64,000 nucleotides of DNA, taken from assembly GCA_027493525.1 (NCBI GenBank), contig JAOSKN010000003.1, positions 806,001-870,000 of the forward strand, written 5' to 3'. A model generated the notes under the pieces. It had not been told where the DNA came from. It saw only the letters and a program-made list of their open reading frames with translations, and ran no database searches. The stretch comes from Planctomycetota bacterium. Its GTDB lineage: Bacteria > Planctomycetota > SZUA-567 > H5-PLA8. The position numbers and the translations under genes were made by a program. Shown here piece after piece: positions 51,494-61,175 of the stretch (positions are counted from its first letter, which is position 1; each line of letters starts with the position of its first letter).

Positions 51494-52384
51494 CTACTCC
51501 CGCAGTTCCCCGGTCGCCTTCTGCGCCTGCTCGCGGAAGGCCGTGGGGGCGAGGCCGGAGAGGCGGCGGAAGGCGCGGCTGAAATAATAGGGGTCGCCGT
51601 AGCCGACCTGTTCGGCCACCTGCGCGATCGGGCGCTGGGTGCGGGCGAGGAGTTCCTGGGCGCGGCGGAGGCGGATCTGCTCCAGGTATTTCATCGGCGG
51701 CATCCCCACGAGGCGCTTGAAGACCTGCGTGAAGTACGTCGGATGCAGATACGCGCAGTCGGCGAGGTCCTGCAACGAGAGCGACTCGGGGTAGCGGCGC
51801 GTGAGCATCGCCAGGACCTGCCGGATGCGGTCGACGGGCAGGCGCGTGCTGGTGTTCTCGGCGGCCTCGGGCGGGCCTTTCTTCCTGCGCACGCGGCCGT
51901 CGGGCTTGCGGTGGTCGGACGCCGGCGCGCGGTAGGCTTCGAGCAGGATGCGCATGATCAGGCTCTTGACGGCGAGCTGCCGCGCGTAGCCCTTCCCGTA
52001 CCATTCGGCGAGGAGTTCCTCCGAGAGCGCGCGGATGCGCTCGGCGGTCGCGCCTTTCAGGCACTGCGGCGGCGGGAAAAGACGCAGCAACTGGAGCGTC
52101 TCGGTGGTGCTGACCTCGAAGTGGACCCAGATCTTCTGGAGCGGGTCGTCGCGGTCGGTGTCGCCCTGCTGAATGGTGCCGGCCGCGAAGATGTAGACCT
52201 CGCCCGGGACGATCTTGTAGGTCGCGTCGCCCAGCCGCGCGGTTCCGCGCCCGCCGGTGACGACGTAGATCTTGTCGCAGTGGCTGCGGTGCGCGAGCGG
52301 GACCCAGGAGTTCTTGATCGTGCTGAGCACGACGCACTCGCAGCGGAACGCGGCTTCGGCCAGGAGCGCGTCGAGCTGGTCCAC
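51494..52384 (-). CDS. AraC family transcriptional regulator
   Basis: 296 residues. N-terminal cupin (HRSHCDKIYVVTGGRGTARLGDATYKIVPGEVYIF) and C-terminal double helix-turn-helix (LQDLADCAYLHPTYFTQVFK; IAQVAEQVGYGDPYYFSRAFRRLSG). It is third of its type in the window. Divergent from the MetE-like gene at 52710. The 325-base gap between them is filled by AAACTGCAAACTGC-type and CGCGCGCTTGCGGCGCGCC-type repeats and shows no riboswitch. Confidence 0.92.
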   Translation of the reverse strand: MDQLDALLAEAAFRCECVVLSTIKNSWVPLAHRSHCDKIYVVTGGRGTARLGDATYKIVPGEVYIFAAGTIQQGDTDRDDPLQKIWVHFEVSTTETLQLLRLFPPPQCLKGATAERIRALSEELLAEWYGKGYARQLAVKSLIMRILLEAYRAPASDHRKPDGRVRRKKGPPEAAENTSTRLPVDRIRQVLAMLTRRYPESLSLQDLADCAYLHPTYFTQVFKRLVGMPPMKYLEQIRLRRAQELLARTQRPIAQVAEQVGYGDPYYFSRAFRRLSGLAPTAFREQAQKATGELRE

Positions 52385-52709
52385 GGGCGGGGGATGGCGG
52401 GCATGGCATTACGCTAATCGCGGGTTCGCGGGGGGCAATGGCAGGAGACGTGTACCCATACTCCCAATTCCAAACGGCAAGAACCAAATCCCAAACAAAC
52501 TGAAAACTGCAAACTGCAAACGGACGACGTACTGCAAACTGCAATCGACCCATGAGATGGCGCGCGATCGACTGCTCGAACTTTCCTCACCCCGCGCGCT
52601 TGCGGCGCGCCGCCCTCTCCCGGGGGAAGGGGAAGCGATGGATTCAGCCGACCGCCGGGTGTAAACCGATACGGTCCCGTCCCAAGCGCAAACATAAGGG
52701 AGACCTCCG

Positions 52710-53702
52710 ATGCCGATCCGCACGACCGTGGTGGGCAGCTATCCGACGCCGGCGTGGCTGCGCGCGTACCCGTCCTCGCCGAACCTGCGCGACGCGATCC
52801 TGACGGTGCTCAAGACGCAGGAACTCGCGGGGCTCGACGTGGTCAGCGACGGCGAACTCTCGCGCTTCGACGTCAACCACCCCGAGACGAACGGGATGAT
52901 CGAGTACTTCGTGCGCCCGATGGCCGGGATCGATACGGACCTCACGCGGACGCAGGTCGCCGAGTTCCGCGCGCAGCAGGGGATGGGTTTCCGCAGCCAG
53001 CCGGCCGGGGTCGTCACCGGGCCGCTGGGGGAGGGGACGCTGAACCTGGAGCGCGACTACGAGGCGGTGAAGGGCCTGGCTTCGCGCCCGCTCAAGTTCA
53101 CCGTCACCAGCCCGTACATGCTCGCCAAGACGCTCCTCGACAAGCACTACGGCAACCGCCGCGAACTGGTCCTCGCGCTGGCCGGCGTGCTGCGCGAGCA
53201 GGTCCGCAAGATCGACGCGGACGTGCTGCAAGTCGATGAGGCGAACCTGCCCGGGAGCCCCGCCGACGGGCCGCTGGTCGCGGAGGCGATCAACGTGGTG
53301 CTGGAAGGCGCCTCGCGCGGCAAGGGCGTGCATCTGTGCTTCGGGAACTACGGCGGGCAGAGCATCCAGAAGGGCCTGTGGAAGGACCTGCTCGCGTTCT
53401 GCAACGCGCTGAACTGCGACCACCTGGTGCTGGAGTTCGCGCGGCGCGGGATGAACGAGATCGAGATCTTCAAGGACCTGAAGCCCTCGATCCAGATGGG
53501 CGTGGGCGTGATCGACATCAAGGACAACCAGGTGGAGTCTCCGGAGGAGGTCGCGCGGCGGATCGAGAAGGCGGTCAAGGCGCTGGGGGCCGAGCGGGTC
53601 GGCTGGGCGCACCCCGACTGCGGCTTCTGGATGCTCCCGCGCACGGTGGCCGACGCGAAGATGGCCGCGCTGGTGAAGGGGCGGGATTTGTTCTGCCGCT
53701 GA
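52710..53702 (+). CDS. MetE/UROD-superfamily methyltransferase-like protein (cobalamin-independent methionine synthase C-terminal domain)
   Basis: 330 residues, starting after a GGGAGACC ribosome site. The family start is TTVVGSYPTP. The zinc-binding positions are HLCFGNYGG and the C-terminal HPDCGFW, with GMNEIEIFKDL and MGVGVIDIKDNQVES as in the MetE C-terminal domain. Stand-alone forms transfer methyl groups to homocysteine or to thiols from a donor other than folate. A true methionine synthase would need the N-terminal domain, missing here. No other methionine genes are nearby. Confidence 0.88.
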   Translation: MPIRTTVVGSYPTPAWLRAYPSSPNLRDAILTVLKTQELAGLDVVSDGELSRFDVNHPETNGMIEYFVRPMAGIDTDLTRTQVAEFRAQQGMGFRSQPAGVVTGPLGEGTLNLERDYEAVKGLASRPLKFTVTSPYMLAKTLLDKHYGNRRELVLALAGVLREQVRKIDADVLQVDEANLPGSPADGPLVAEAINVVLEGASRGKGVHLCFGNYGGQSIQKGLWKDLLAFCNALNCDHLVLEFARRGMNEIEIFKDLKPSIQMGVGVIDIKDNQVESPEEVARRIEKAVKALGAERVGWAHPDCGFWMLPRTVADAKMAALVKGRDLFCR

Positions 53703-53748
53703 TGCGATCCGAGTTCCAAAGCGGTGGCCATGCCGGTTTCAGACAGGT

Positions 53749-55746
53749 TCAATCGGCTCGTTCAAGGACGATGGACTTGAGCACCGGTTTTTGTGCGCAT
53801 GTAATGCCCCAGGTCTCTTCCGGCATTCGCGCGATATGTATGTCTTCCTTGGGCTGCCCGGCCTCCTCCCATGTGTACATCACCTTGATGGGCGCAAAGC
53901 CGCCGCGCGGTTCGAGGTAATCCGCGTCAATGCGGTGGCGCCAGAGCACGATGTTGCCCCGGCTGACTCCGGCAAAGCGCACCAGCGCCTTTCGCGTGCC
54001 CGGTGGAATCTCGGAGAAGACCACCCACTTGGCGTTTTGCCGCGTAGGTCCGGCCGCGCGCCCGGCGCTCTGGAAGGTCTTGCCGCCGTCGAGCGAAACC
54101 TGCAAGTCCCAGTATTCCTGTTCCTGGCCGGCACGATAGTTGCAGCCGAAGCGGATACGCGCAAGATCGCCGGGCGTCTCGATGGGAAAGGTCACGTCGC
54201 ACTGCGCGCCCTCCGGGATCCAGACGCCGGCCTTCGCGTGCTTTTCCATGTTGATCCCGTTGAATAAGGCGCCGAACTCCTCGCAGGTCACCTGCTTGCC
54301 TTTGAACTGCATGCCCGCGCCTTCAATCGAGAGCGTGCTCTCCTGCGGACCGGCGCTGAAGCGGACGGTGTTTTCGCCCTGGCCCAGCGCCGGAAGCGCG
54401 CGCTGTGAGTGTTGAATATCGTGCGTCAGTTCGAGCTTGTTCAGCCCCGAGCCCTTTCCACGCAAAGTGAATTTCAAGCGGTAGTCGTAGCGGCGCAGGA
54501 CGAAGGGCGTGAGATCGAGTTCCTGCGGTCCCGAGGTCTTGGCTTCGCCGAGGGGCCTCCACTCGCGGCCGTGGTTGTCGGAGAACGCCACGGCGATCGA
54601 ACCGCCGTCACCCACGAGCGCGTCGTAGGCCAGCTTTCCGGCGAGATACACGTAGCTGCACGGCATGTGCAGGACGAATTCCCCCGGCTTCGCGGCATCC
54701 TGTACGTGCAGGAGCGCCTCGGCTTCCCGATTCGCGGCCCTCTGCGCCAGGTTTTCCGCGCTCAGGAACGCGCCGAACACTTCCGGATCGCCGAGCGGTA
54801 CGGCGTACTCCAGCGTGCCGTTGCCGACGCGCCCGTTTGCCAAATCCCCCCACTTGGGCGTGTAATAGAGCGCCTTACTGCCGGTCTGGAGCTCAAGGCA
54901 TTCCACTTTTTTGCCGTCGCCTGCGGTCACATGCAGGCCTTTGTTCGACCAGTTCCTGGTAAGCCGTTCGCCTTTGCGCAAGCGAATGTTCACGCGATAG
55001 CCCTGGCTGCTGGCTTCTTCGTACAGGAACGGCGTGTTGTTGCTGCCGTCGTAGAGCACCATGGCCGAGAACCAGCCGAAGTAGTTCAGCGCGAAATTCC
55101 CACGCTCGTCGTAAGTCGGACAGTTCACCAGAATCCCGGGGCCTTGCTTGAAGCCCGGGTCGGCCTGGTATTTGCGGATCTTGGGCTCGTCGCCCTGCAT
55201 GCCGGGATGCTGCTCGAGCCAACCCTTCACGCCAGCGACAAGTTCTTCAACTGAAGCGACCGCGCCGTCGGGCTTGCGGAAGTAGCAGATCATTCCGGGG
55301 TCGAACATGTGCCAGGCGCCGCCGTATTTGAGCTCCGGCACGCCCCAGCGATTCACCGACCATGCGCGCGCCTCGTATCCCATCTGCCGCACGAGTTGCA
55401 GGAACGCCGGCTGCGCTCCCGTACCACGGCAATATCCATAGACGTTGAAGAGTTTGATCGCGTCGAGCGTGCCCGAAGGCCCGAGTGCGGAGCATTCGTC
55501 GGGGAAGGTATCGTGGTGACGGAACTTCACCACCGTCTCCCAGGCGGCCAGCGCCTTCTGCGCGTCGCTCATATCCGGCTTGATGACGGCCTGCTGCCAA
55601 GCCTCGAAGCTGGAGACGTCCTCAACCTTGTCCGAGAGCACCTTGACATTGCAGACGACCGCAGGTTGCGCCTCGCCGCCATAAAGCAGGCTTAAACTCG
55701 ATCCGCCAAGAAGCGCCAGCAGCAAAGCGATCCACCCACCGCGCAT
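53749..55746 (-). CDS. Exported transglutaminase-like protein
   Basis: 665 residues from the ATG at 55746, starting a signal peptide (MRGGWIALLLALLGGSSLSLLYGG). The N-terminal part carries a transglutaminase-like triad region: a Cys in YGYCRGTGAQPAFLQLV, then a His and Asp in GGAWHMFDPGM. The C-terminal ~300 residues form beta-rich modules (LHMPCSYVYLAGKLAYDALVGDG; VSLDGGKTFQSAGRAAG) with a look of carbohydrate or sialidase-type folds. Probably extracellular, possibly a hydrolase or peptidase acting on a wall or glycan. Substrate unknown. Confidence 0.8.
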   Translation of the reverse strand: MRGGWIALLLALLGGSSLSLLYGGEAQPAVVCNVKVLSDKVEDVSSFEAWQQAVIKPDMSDAQKALAAWETVVKFRHHDTFPDECSALGPSGTLDAIKLFNVYGYCRGTGAQPAFLQLVRQMGYEARAWSVNRWGVPELKYGGAWHMFDPGMICYFRKPDGAVASVEELVAGVKGWLEQHPGMQGDEPKIRKYQADPGFKQGPGILVNCPTYDERGNFALNYFGWFSAMVLYDGSNNTPFLYEEASSQGYRVNIRLRKGERLTRNWSNKGLHVTAGDGKKVECLELQTGSKALYYTPKWGDLANGRVGNGTLEYAVPLGDPEVFGAFLSAENLAQRAANREAEALLHVQDAAKPGEFVLHMPCSYVYLAGKLAYDALVGDGGSIAVAFSDNHGREWRPLGEAKTSGPQELDLTPFVLRRYDYRLKFTLRGKGSGLNKLELTHDIQHSQRALPALGQGENTVRFSAGPQESTLSIEGAGMQFKGKQVTCEEFGALFNGINMEKHAKAGVWIPEGAQCDVTFPIETPGDLARIRFGCNYRAGQEQEYWDLQVSLDGGKTFQSAGRAAGPTRQNAKWVVFSEIPPGTRKALVRFAGVSRGNIVLWRHRIDADYLEPRGGFAPIKVMYTWEEAGQPKEDIHIARMPEETWGITCAQKPVLKSIVLERAD

Positions 55747-55854
55747 TTCAGGTTTCCTTTCCGGGTTGCGCTCAGAACTCAACGGGATATCAGGACAGAC
55801 CGTCCGCATTGATTCCAGGCCGGGGCAACCAGATTCAAATACACCACGCCGCCA

Positions 55855-55975
55855 AGCGGTCTAACCTAAGTTTCTTTCGGAATTTGGTTCGCGCTTTGCG
55901 CGGTCTTTGCAGTCACCACCCCTGCCCCTCCTCGGAGAGGAGGGGAAACTGCTCAAAGCGAAGGCAACCAACCTG
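55855..55975. repeat. Dispersed intergenic repeat, copy B
   Basis: AGCGGTCTAACCTAAG...CACCACCCCTGCCCCTCC...GCTCAAAGCGAAGG...CAACC matches copy A (42175-42295) in sequence and spacing, including the CTCCTCGGAGAGGAG hairpin. It lies between the transglutaminase-like and esterase genes; the gap has no coding sequence. Confidence 0.8.
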
Positions 55976-56062
55976 TGGTTAGAAACCGTGCCGCAGAAGC
56001 ACATGTTCCAATGCGCGGATATTTCCCAGGGTCGAGGCGGCCGCCGCGTTCTGCAAATAAGC

Positions 56063-57163
56063 CTACTTGCGAACAGGCGCGCCCGCTGGAAGCCCCGCGC
56101 CGTTCGGGCACTTCGTCGGTTGATCGGGTGGCAGGGGGGCTGCGCTCAGGTCCAGCATTACCGCTGGCGCGCGATTGCCGGCTTCGTCGACCAGCGTGGC
56201 TTCCGGGGCCTGCCCAAAACCGTAGACGACCCTGGCGGGCAGCTTGATCGCGCGTTCGAGCGTCAAGACGACGACGGTATTCTGGGCCTGCGCTTTGACG
56301 CACTTCACCATCCCTCCGGCGTCGATGGCGCCAAAGTCGGCCTCCTTCACGCCCGCGAGTTTGCCGACTTCGGCGAAGTGCACGCCCACGGTCTTGCCGT
56401 CCGCGCCCAGGACGCCGGCATCCATGACCGGCCCCGGCCAGTCCACGTCCTTCTTCCCGTAGCGGGTCTTGAGCAGCGCGCGGGCGATCTCGGCGCCCAG
56501 TTCGAAGTAGCCGTCCTTGTAGAGATGCACGCCGTCGCAACGCCGCCCGATGGCCGTGACCAGCAGCGCGTGGGGATCCTTGAGCACGACCTGCCGCTGC
56601 GCCTCGCGAATCTCCATCGTGGTCGCCTGCGCGTTGCCGAAGCGGGAGATTTGCACGATCACGACTTGCAGCGCCGGAGTGCCGGACTCCTTGCGCACGC
56701 GCGCGATCAGGTCCGTCAGCTTGGCCTCGTATTCATCCTGCTTCAGTCCTTTCGCCGCGTCGCTCTCGCCCTGATACCAGAGGAATACGCCGGCGTTCTT
56801 GCCGGAAGCCTGGATCGAGGCCTTCAGCCCGCGCCAGCCCGTGCCGCCTTCGTCCCAGATGCCGATGGGCTGCCCGCCCTGGGCCCAGCCGGTGAGCTTC
56901 ATGCCGAAGCCGGAAGCCTTCGCGGTCTCGACGGCCGCGGCCAGCCACGGCCCGACCCGGCCGCCGAGGGGCAGGGGCTCCTTGGCGGGCGCCCATTTGC
57001 CTCCCGCAAACATCTGAACCTGCGGGTGTTCATCGTATCCCGGAAGCGGCGCGCGGCCGCAGGCGTTGGATTGCCCGGAGACGATCCAGGTGTCGGCGGC
57101 AGGCTCGCCGGCCTGCAAGGCCAATGCGTACAGCAGCAGACCGCATGTCAGGATCGAGCGCAT
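56063..57163 (-). CDS. Sialate O-acetylesterase-type SGNH hydrolase
   Basis: 366 residues. Signal peptide (MRSILTCGLLLYALALQA). Catalytic Ser in TWIVSGQSN, the central WYQGESD, and the C-terminal Asp-His in CDGVHLYKDGY, as in the SASA family. It removes O-acetyl groups from sugars on complex glycans. A beta-strand tail with few recognisable motifs follows. It is divergent from the sugar isomerase at 57362. Confidence 0.92.
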   Translation of the reverse strand: MRSILTCGLLLYALALQAGEPAADTWIVSGQSNACGRAPLPGYDEHPQVQMFAGGKWAPAKEPLPLGGRVGPWLAAAVETAKASGFGMKLTGWAQGGQPIGIWDEGGTGWRGLKASIQASGKNAGVFLWYQGESDAAKGLKQDEYEAKLTDLIARVRKESGTPALQVVIVQISRFGNAQATTMEIREAQRQVVLKDPHALLVTAIGRRCDGVHLYKDGYFELGAEIARALLKTRYGKKDVDWPGPVMDAGVLGADGKTVGVHFAEVGKLAGVKEADFGAIDAGGMVKCVKAQAQNTVVVLTLERAIKLPARVVYGFGQAPEATLVDEAGNRAPAVMLDLSAAPLPPDQPTKCPNGAGLPAGAPVRK

Positions 57164-57361
57164 ACATCCTCCGAGTCGAGGGATCGATCGACAGCCCTTC
57201 CAGAGATTGCCGTGAACTTTCCCGCATTTTCAGCACGTACGCAATTCGCGTTCGAGGCACGGTTTTCCCTTGCTTCCATCCGCTCGTGCCCTGCCGGCCG
57301 TCGGCACAGTGCACGTATGGGGTATCTTGATTCAACGACCCACGCCAGGAGAGCTCACGCG

Positions 57362-58100
57362 ATGCCCAAGCCCAAGGTCGGCTGCCAATCGATCGTCTTC
57401 CGCGAGCGCCTGCCCGGCGACTTGCTCAACGTCTTGCGCGACATCGCGGCCGCCGGGTACGACGGCGTCGAGATGGCCCCGCCTGAAAGATCCCGCGAAG
57501 GTCCGCGAGGTGCTCGCCGAGACCGGCCTGCGGGTCGCCGGCACGCATATCAGCTACTTCAAGCTCGACGAGTTCCCCGCGTTCGTACGCTTCTGCAGCG
57601 ATTTCGGCGCGAAGCTGCTGATGGTCTCCTGCACCGGCGACCGCGCCGAGGGCGCCGCCTCCTATCGCAAGGCCTCGAAGGTGCTCAACGAGTACGGCCG
57701 CCGCGCGCGCGACGCGGGCCTGACGCTCTGCTACCACAACCACTCCTGGGAGTTCAAAGAGGTCTTCGACGGCGTCAGCGGCATGCGGATCCTGCTCGAG
57801 GAGACCGATCCCCAGCACGTGAAGTGCTGCTTCGATACCTATTGGGTCGCCGACGGCGGCGAGGACGTCGTGGCGTACCTGACGAAGCACCGCGAGCGGA
57901 TCGGGATGCTGCATCTGAAGGACCGCAAAGGCGGGACGTTCACCGAGGTCGGGGCGGGGGAGCTGGACTGGCCGGGCATCTTCAAGGCCATCGAGCCGCT
58001 GAACCTGCCGTGGGTCGTGACCGAGAAGGACCGCACCGAGATCCCCGCCGCCGAGAGCGCCAAACTGAGCCGCGCGTACTTGAAGTCCATCGGGATCTAG
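57362..58100 (+). pseudogene. Sugar phosphate isomerase/epimerase (AP-endonuclease-2 fold), frameshifted
   Basis: MPKPKVGCQSIVFRERLPGDLLNVLRDIAAAGYDGVEMA in the first frame continues after a one-base surplus in GCCCCGCC (57476-57483) as RLKDPAKVREVLAETGLRVAGTHISYFKLDEF...MLHLKDRKGGTFTEVGAGELDWPGIF in another. Without one C the protein would be about 245 residues, a normal length for a TIM-barrel xylose-isomerase-like enzyme with metal ligands in CYHNHSWEF, CCFDTYW and LHLKD. An error in the C-run is possible. Positioned with Gfo/Idh as in many sugar-catabolic operons. Confidence 0.86.
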
Positions 58101-58205
58101 TTCATTGAAACCACGGAGACACGGAGGCACGGAGAAGACGGGATTGGGGGCGACCCTATTCCAAGTCGTACCTCCGTGTATCCCAGGGGATTAAGGGGCC
58201 AGGAC

Positions 58206-59141
58206 ATGATTCGCATGGGTCTGATCGGGGCCGGGTTGCGCGCGGGCGGACACCTGAAGATGCTCAGACCGCTTCAGGAAGCCGGGCGCGTCAAGGTTTC
58301 GGCGATCCTGGACCCGGTCGCCGCGGCCCGCGAGAAGCTGGCGCGCGAGTGCGGCGCGCAGCCGGTCGGCGGCATGGACGAACTGCTGGCGGCGAGCGAC
58401 GCGGTGATCGTCATCAGCCCGAACCGCTTCCATGTGGAGCAGTCCATCGCGTGCCTGGAGGCCGGCAAGGCCGTCTATTGCGAGAAGCCTCTGGCGCTGA
58501 CGCTTGCCGACGCCGACCGGGTCGTGGCCGCCGTCGAGCGGACGGGGCAGGCGTTCATGACGGGGTTCTCGATTCGCTGGGGCGCGCCGGCGTTTCAGAT
58601 GCGGCAGCTCTTCGCGGAGGGGAAACTGGGCGAACTGGTCGCCGTCGCGGTTCGCCGGATCGCCGCGCGCAAGGACGAGGCGGAACGGAACGCGACGGGC
58701 TGGCGCGCGGACAGCAGCCAAACGGGCGGAGTGCTCGCCGAGATACTGGCTCACGAACTGGATTGGCTGCGCTGGGTTGGCGGCGACGTGGCACGCGTGA
58801 CGGCGCGGACCTATGCCTACCATCGGGATCATCCGGACGCCAACGACCACGTCGTCGCGCAACTTGAGTTCGCCGGCGGCGGGGTTGGAACCCTGGAAGG
58901 GGGCTGGCACGCTTACGAGTCGGAGTATCAAAAGTCGTTATACGGGAGCCGAACCGGAGAATTGGCCTCCCAGCCGGTGGAACTGTCGGGGTCGCCGAGC
59001 AGCGACGAGGTTTTCGTGGCGAGCCTCGAGAAGGGCGAGCCGCCGCCGGCGGGGGCCCACGACGGGCGTGCCGTGGTCGAACTGACCGAGGCGATCCTCC
59101 GTTCCGCGGCGGATGGGCGCACGATTCAGTTGGGCGATTGA
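58206..59141 (+). CDS. Gfo/Idh/MocA family oxidoreductase
   Basis: 311 residues from the ATG at 58206. The Rossmann motif is GLIGAGLRAGGH and the catalytic lysine is in YCEKPLALT. The C-terminal beta-sheet domain ends in SPSSDEVFVASLEKGEPPPAGAHDGRAVVELTEAI. NAD(P)-dependent oxidation or epimerisation of a sugar or inositol is expected. It follows the sugar isomerase with about 105 bases between, where ACCACGGAGACACGGAGG-type repeats lie. A relic of a related gene is found at 63135. Confidence 0.92.
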   Translation: MIRMGLIGAGLRAGGHLKMLRPLQEAGRVKVSAILDPVAAAREKLARECGAQPVGGMDELLAASDAVIVISPNRFHVEQSIACLEAGKAVYCEKPLALTLADADRVVAAVERTGQAFMTGFSIRWGAPAFQMRQLFAEGKLGELVAVAVRRIAARKDEAERNATGWRADSSQTGGVLAEILAHELDWLRWVGGDVARVTARTYAYHRDHPDANDHVVAQLEFAGGGVGTLEGGWHAYESEYQKSLYGSRTGELASQPVELSGSPSSDEVFVASLEKGEPPPAGAHDGRAVVELTEAILRSAADGRTIQLGD

Positions 59142-59493
59142 ATTCATTGAGGCATCACTGAATCCATAAGCGCCGGCAGGCTCGCTAACGCCAATTTCTC
59201 CGCCTCAACAGACGCTTAAGCATAATATTTGTAATATATTATAAAACCACAAGTAACATGACTAAAATTCGGCCATAGCAGGGCCGGGCCAACACTTCTA
59301 AACGAGTTAGGCCGGCAATAAACTAAAGAAAGCCGCAGGGGCGATCCCGCTATTCGTGGAGGTGAAAAGCGAGACCGGCGGGTTTACGGAAAGAACGCGG
59401 CGCTCTACAGGGAAATAGAAGCACGGCCTATTGCGGCCGCGAATCCGCACGAGCGGCGTGGGCAAGACACCCTGGGAACGGTACGCTGGACGC
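59142..59493. other. Non-coding gap with AT-rich core
   Basis: 352 bases between Gfo/Idh and the next operon. A short AT-rich patch (TAATATATTATAAAACCAC, near 59231) may carry a promoter. No good start codon with a ribosome site and no repeat of the kinds seen elsewhere. A possible 62-residue minus-strand reading frame lacks coding character. Confidence 0.5.
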
Positions 59494-60749
59494 ATGCCGG
59501 TTCATCCTGTGACCCCAGGCAAGAAATCCCGTGAGATGTCCTCGGGCTGCCTGTTCCTGTTCGGGCTGGTCTTCCTGCTTGCCGGGCTGGGGGTGGGGGC
59601 GGTCATCGTCCACGAGGTCTACCATGGATACCGGGCGCATACGGTCTACGTCCCGGCCTCCTGCGTGATCCAGAGCAAGCGCCTGGTGGAGAGTTCGGAC
59701 AGCGACGGGACGACCTACCGTCCGGAGTTCACCTTTACCTTCCAAGTCGCGCCCGGGGCGGTGGAAGCCGGCGGGGACGGCGTGGCGTACACGGTCACGG
59801 ACTACGACGGGACGAACACCTCCAGCAGCGGGCGGAGAGGGCATCAGGCCATCCTGGACGCGTACCAGGTGGGACAGAGCTACCCATGCTGGTACGACCC
59901 TTCGGACCCCAACCGTGCGGTGCTGGTCAAGCCGAGCGCCTGGAACCTGCTCTGGCTGCTGTTCCCGATCCCGTTCGTGGGCTTCGGACTCTTCGGGGTC
60001 GTCGTCCCAATCCGGCACTGGCTGGGGCGGGGTTCGGAGGCGCAACTCTTCGAGGGGACTTCGTCGCCGGCGCCGGCGTCGCCCAAGCCCGCTCCGGGCG
60101 GCGAGCCGGAGCCCGAATGGGAGCGTGGCGCCAAGCTGGCGTACCGCCTCAAGTGCGAGACGGCGGAGAAGGCCGTCGCCATCGGGCTGGGCTGCTTCGG
60201 GCTGGTCTGGACCGGCATCAGCGGCGGGGTCTGGGTGAGCTGCCTGCGAGGCGGGGACTGGATCGGGATCATCTTTCTTGGGCTCTTCGTGCTCGCGGGC
60301 CTGGGGATGCTCGGCGCGGCGTTCTGGCAGGGCCTGATCGGCTGGGGGTGGGGGCCACGGTGGTGGAGACCAGCGCCGCCCGCTTGGTTCCGGGGCAGCG
60401 TTTCGAGATCTGGGTCAGCCAGTCCGGGCGCGCGATGCGGGTCAACCGGCTCTCCGTGCATCTGGTTTGCAAGGAAGAGGCCAGCTACCGGCAGGGCACC
60501 AGCACGCGCACGGAGACCGAGACGGTGCTCGACGCGTTGCAGGCGGAACGGACGGAGTTCTCGGTCGGCATGGGCAAGCCGGAGGAGTTGAGCGCGACGG
60601 TGACGCTCCCGGCCGACGCCATGCACAGTTTTTCGGCGGAGCACAACAAGATCGTCTGGAAGCTGCGGGTGCAGGGCGACATTGAGCGCTGGCCGGACTT
60701 CGACCGCGAATTCCCTCTGCGCGTGGCGGCCCGGACGCAGGGGGATTAG
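59494..60749 (+). pseudogene. DUF3592-like membrane protein, frameshifted
   Basis: An N-terminal membrane helix (LFLFGLVFLLAGLGVGAVIVHEVY) is followed by the DUF3592-like region (ASCVIQSKRLVESSDSDGTTYRPEFTFTFQV... YQVGQSYPCWYDPSDPNRAVL), more helices, and an extracellular-like tail. The reading changes frame at the G-run 60344-60354; adding one G joins GLIGWG to VGATVVETSAARLVPGQRFEIWV, giving about 418 residues. First of three genes with minimal spacing; function unknown. Sequencing error in the G-run is likely. Confidence 0.75.
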
Positions 60750-60751
60750 GT

Positions 60752-61174
60752 GTGGACGAACGCGCGGAGCGGCTCGAGATCCTGATCGATGACGCCGTCC
60801 GGGTCCGGCATCCCGGCGAGGCGCTTCGCGGAGGCTGGCGCTACAACTCGGAGGAGCCCCTGGAGGTGAAGCGCGCCGAGGTCCGCGTCTTCTGGTTCAC
60901 CGAGGGCAAGGGCGACTGCGACAGCGGCGTGCACGGGTCGCAAGCGAGCGTCGAGGACGGCACGTTGGACGCCGGGCGCGCGTTTCCGTTCGAGGTCGCG
61001 CTCCCGGACGAACCGTGGACCTACGACGGCCGGCTCGTGAAAATCCGCTGGGCCGTGCGCGTGAACGTCACGCCGCGGCAGGGCCAGGAATTCGCCGCCG
61101 ACGCATCCTTCCAGCTTAGGCCCAAGGGCTGGGCGCCCAAGCCTCAAGCCGACGGCCAGGCGGAGGCGCGCTGA
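60752..61174 (+). CDS. Arrestin-like (Spo0M-type) small protein
   Basis: 140 residues from a GTG two bases after the preceding stop. The beta-rich pattern (PLEVKRAEVRVFWFTEGKGDCD; AFPFEVALPDEPWTYDGRLVKIRWAVRVNV) is that of arrestin-fold proteins, such as Spo0M and Vps26-like domains. Probably a cytosolic binding protein. It overlaps in context with the membrane protein upstream and the ATPase downstream. Role unknown. Confidence 0.6.
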   Translation: MDERAERLEILIDDAVRVRHPGEALRGGWRYNSEEPLEVKRAEVRVFWFTEGKGDCDSGVHGSQASVEDGTLDAGRAFPFEVALPDEPWTYDGRLVKIRWAVRVNVTPRQGQEFAADASFQLRPKGWAPKPQADGQAEAR

Positions 61175-61175
61175 G

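Noticed and set aside
52385..52709. A cobalamin or SAM riboswitch before the MetE-like gene
   Set aside because: No conserved riboswitch core was visible; the gap is repeat-type sequence.
59307..59495. A 62-residue minus-strand frame
   Set aside because: No ribosome site, odd composition, and it lies in the leader of the next gene.
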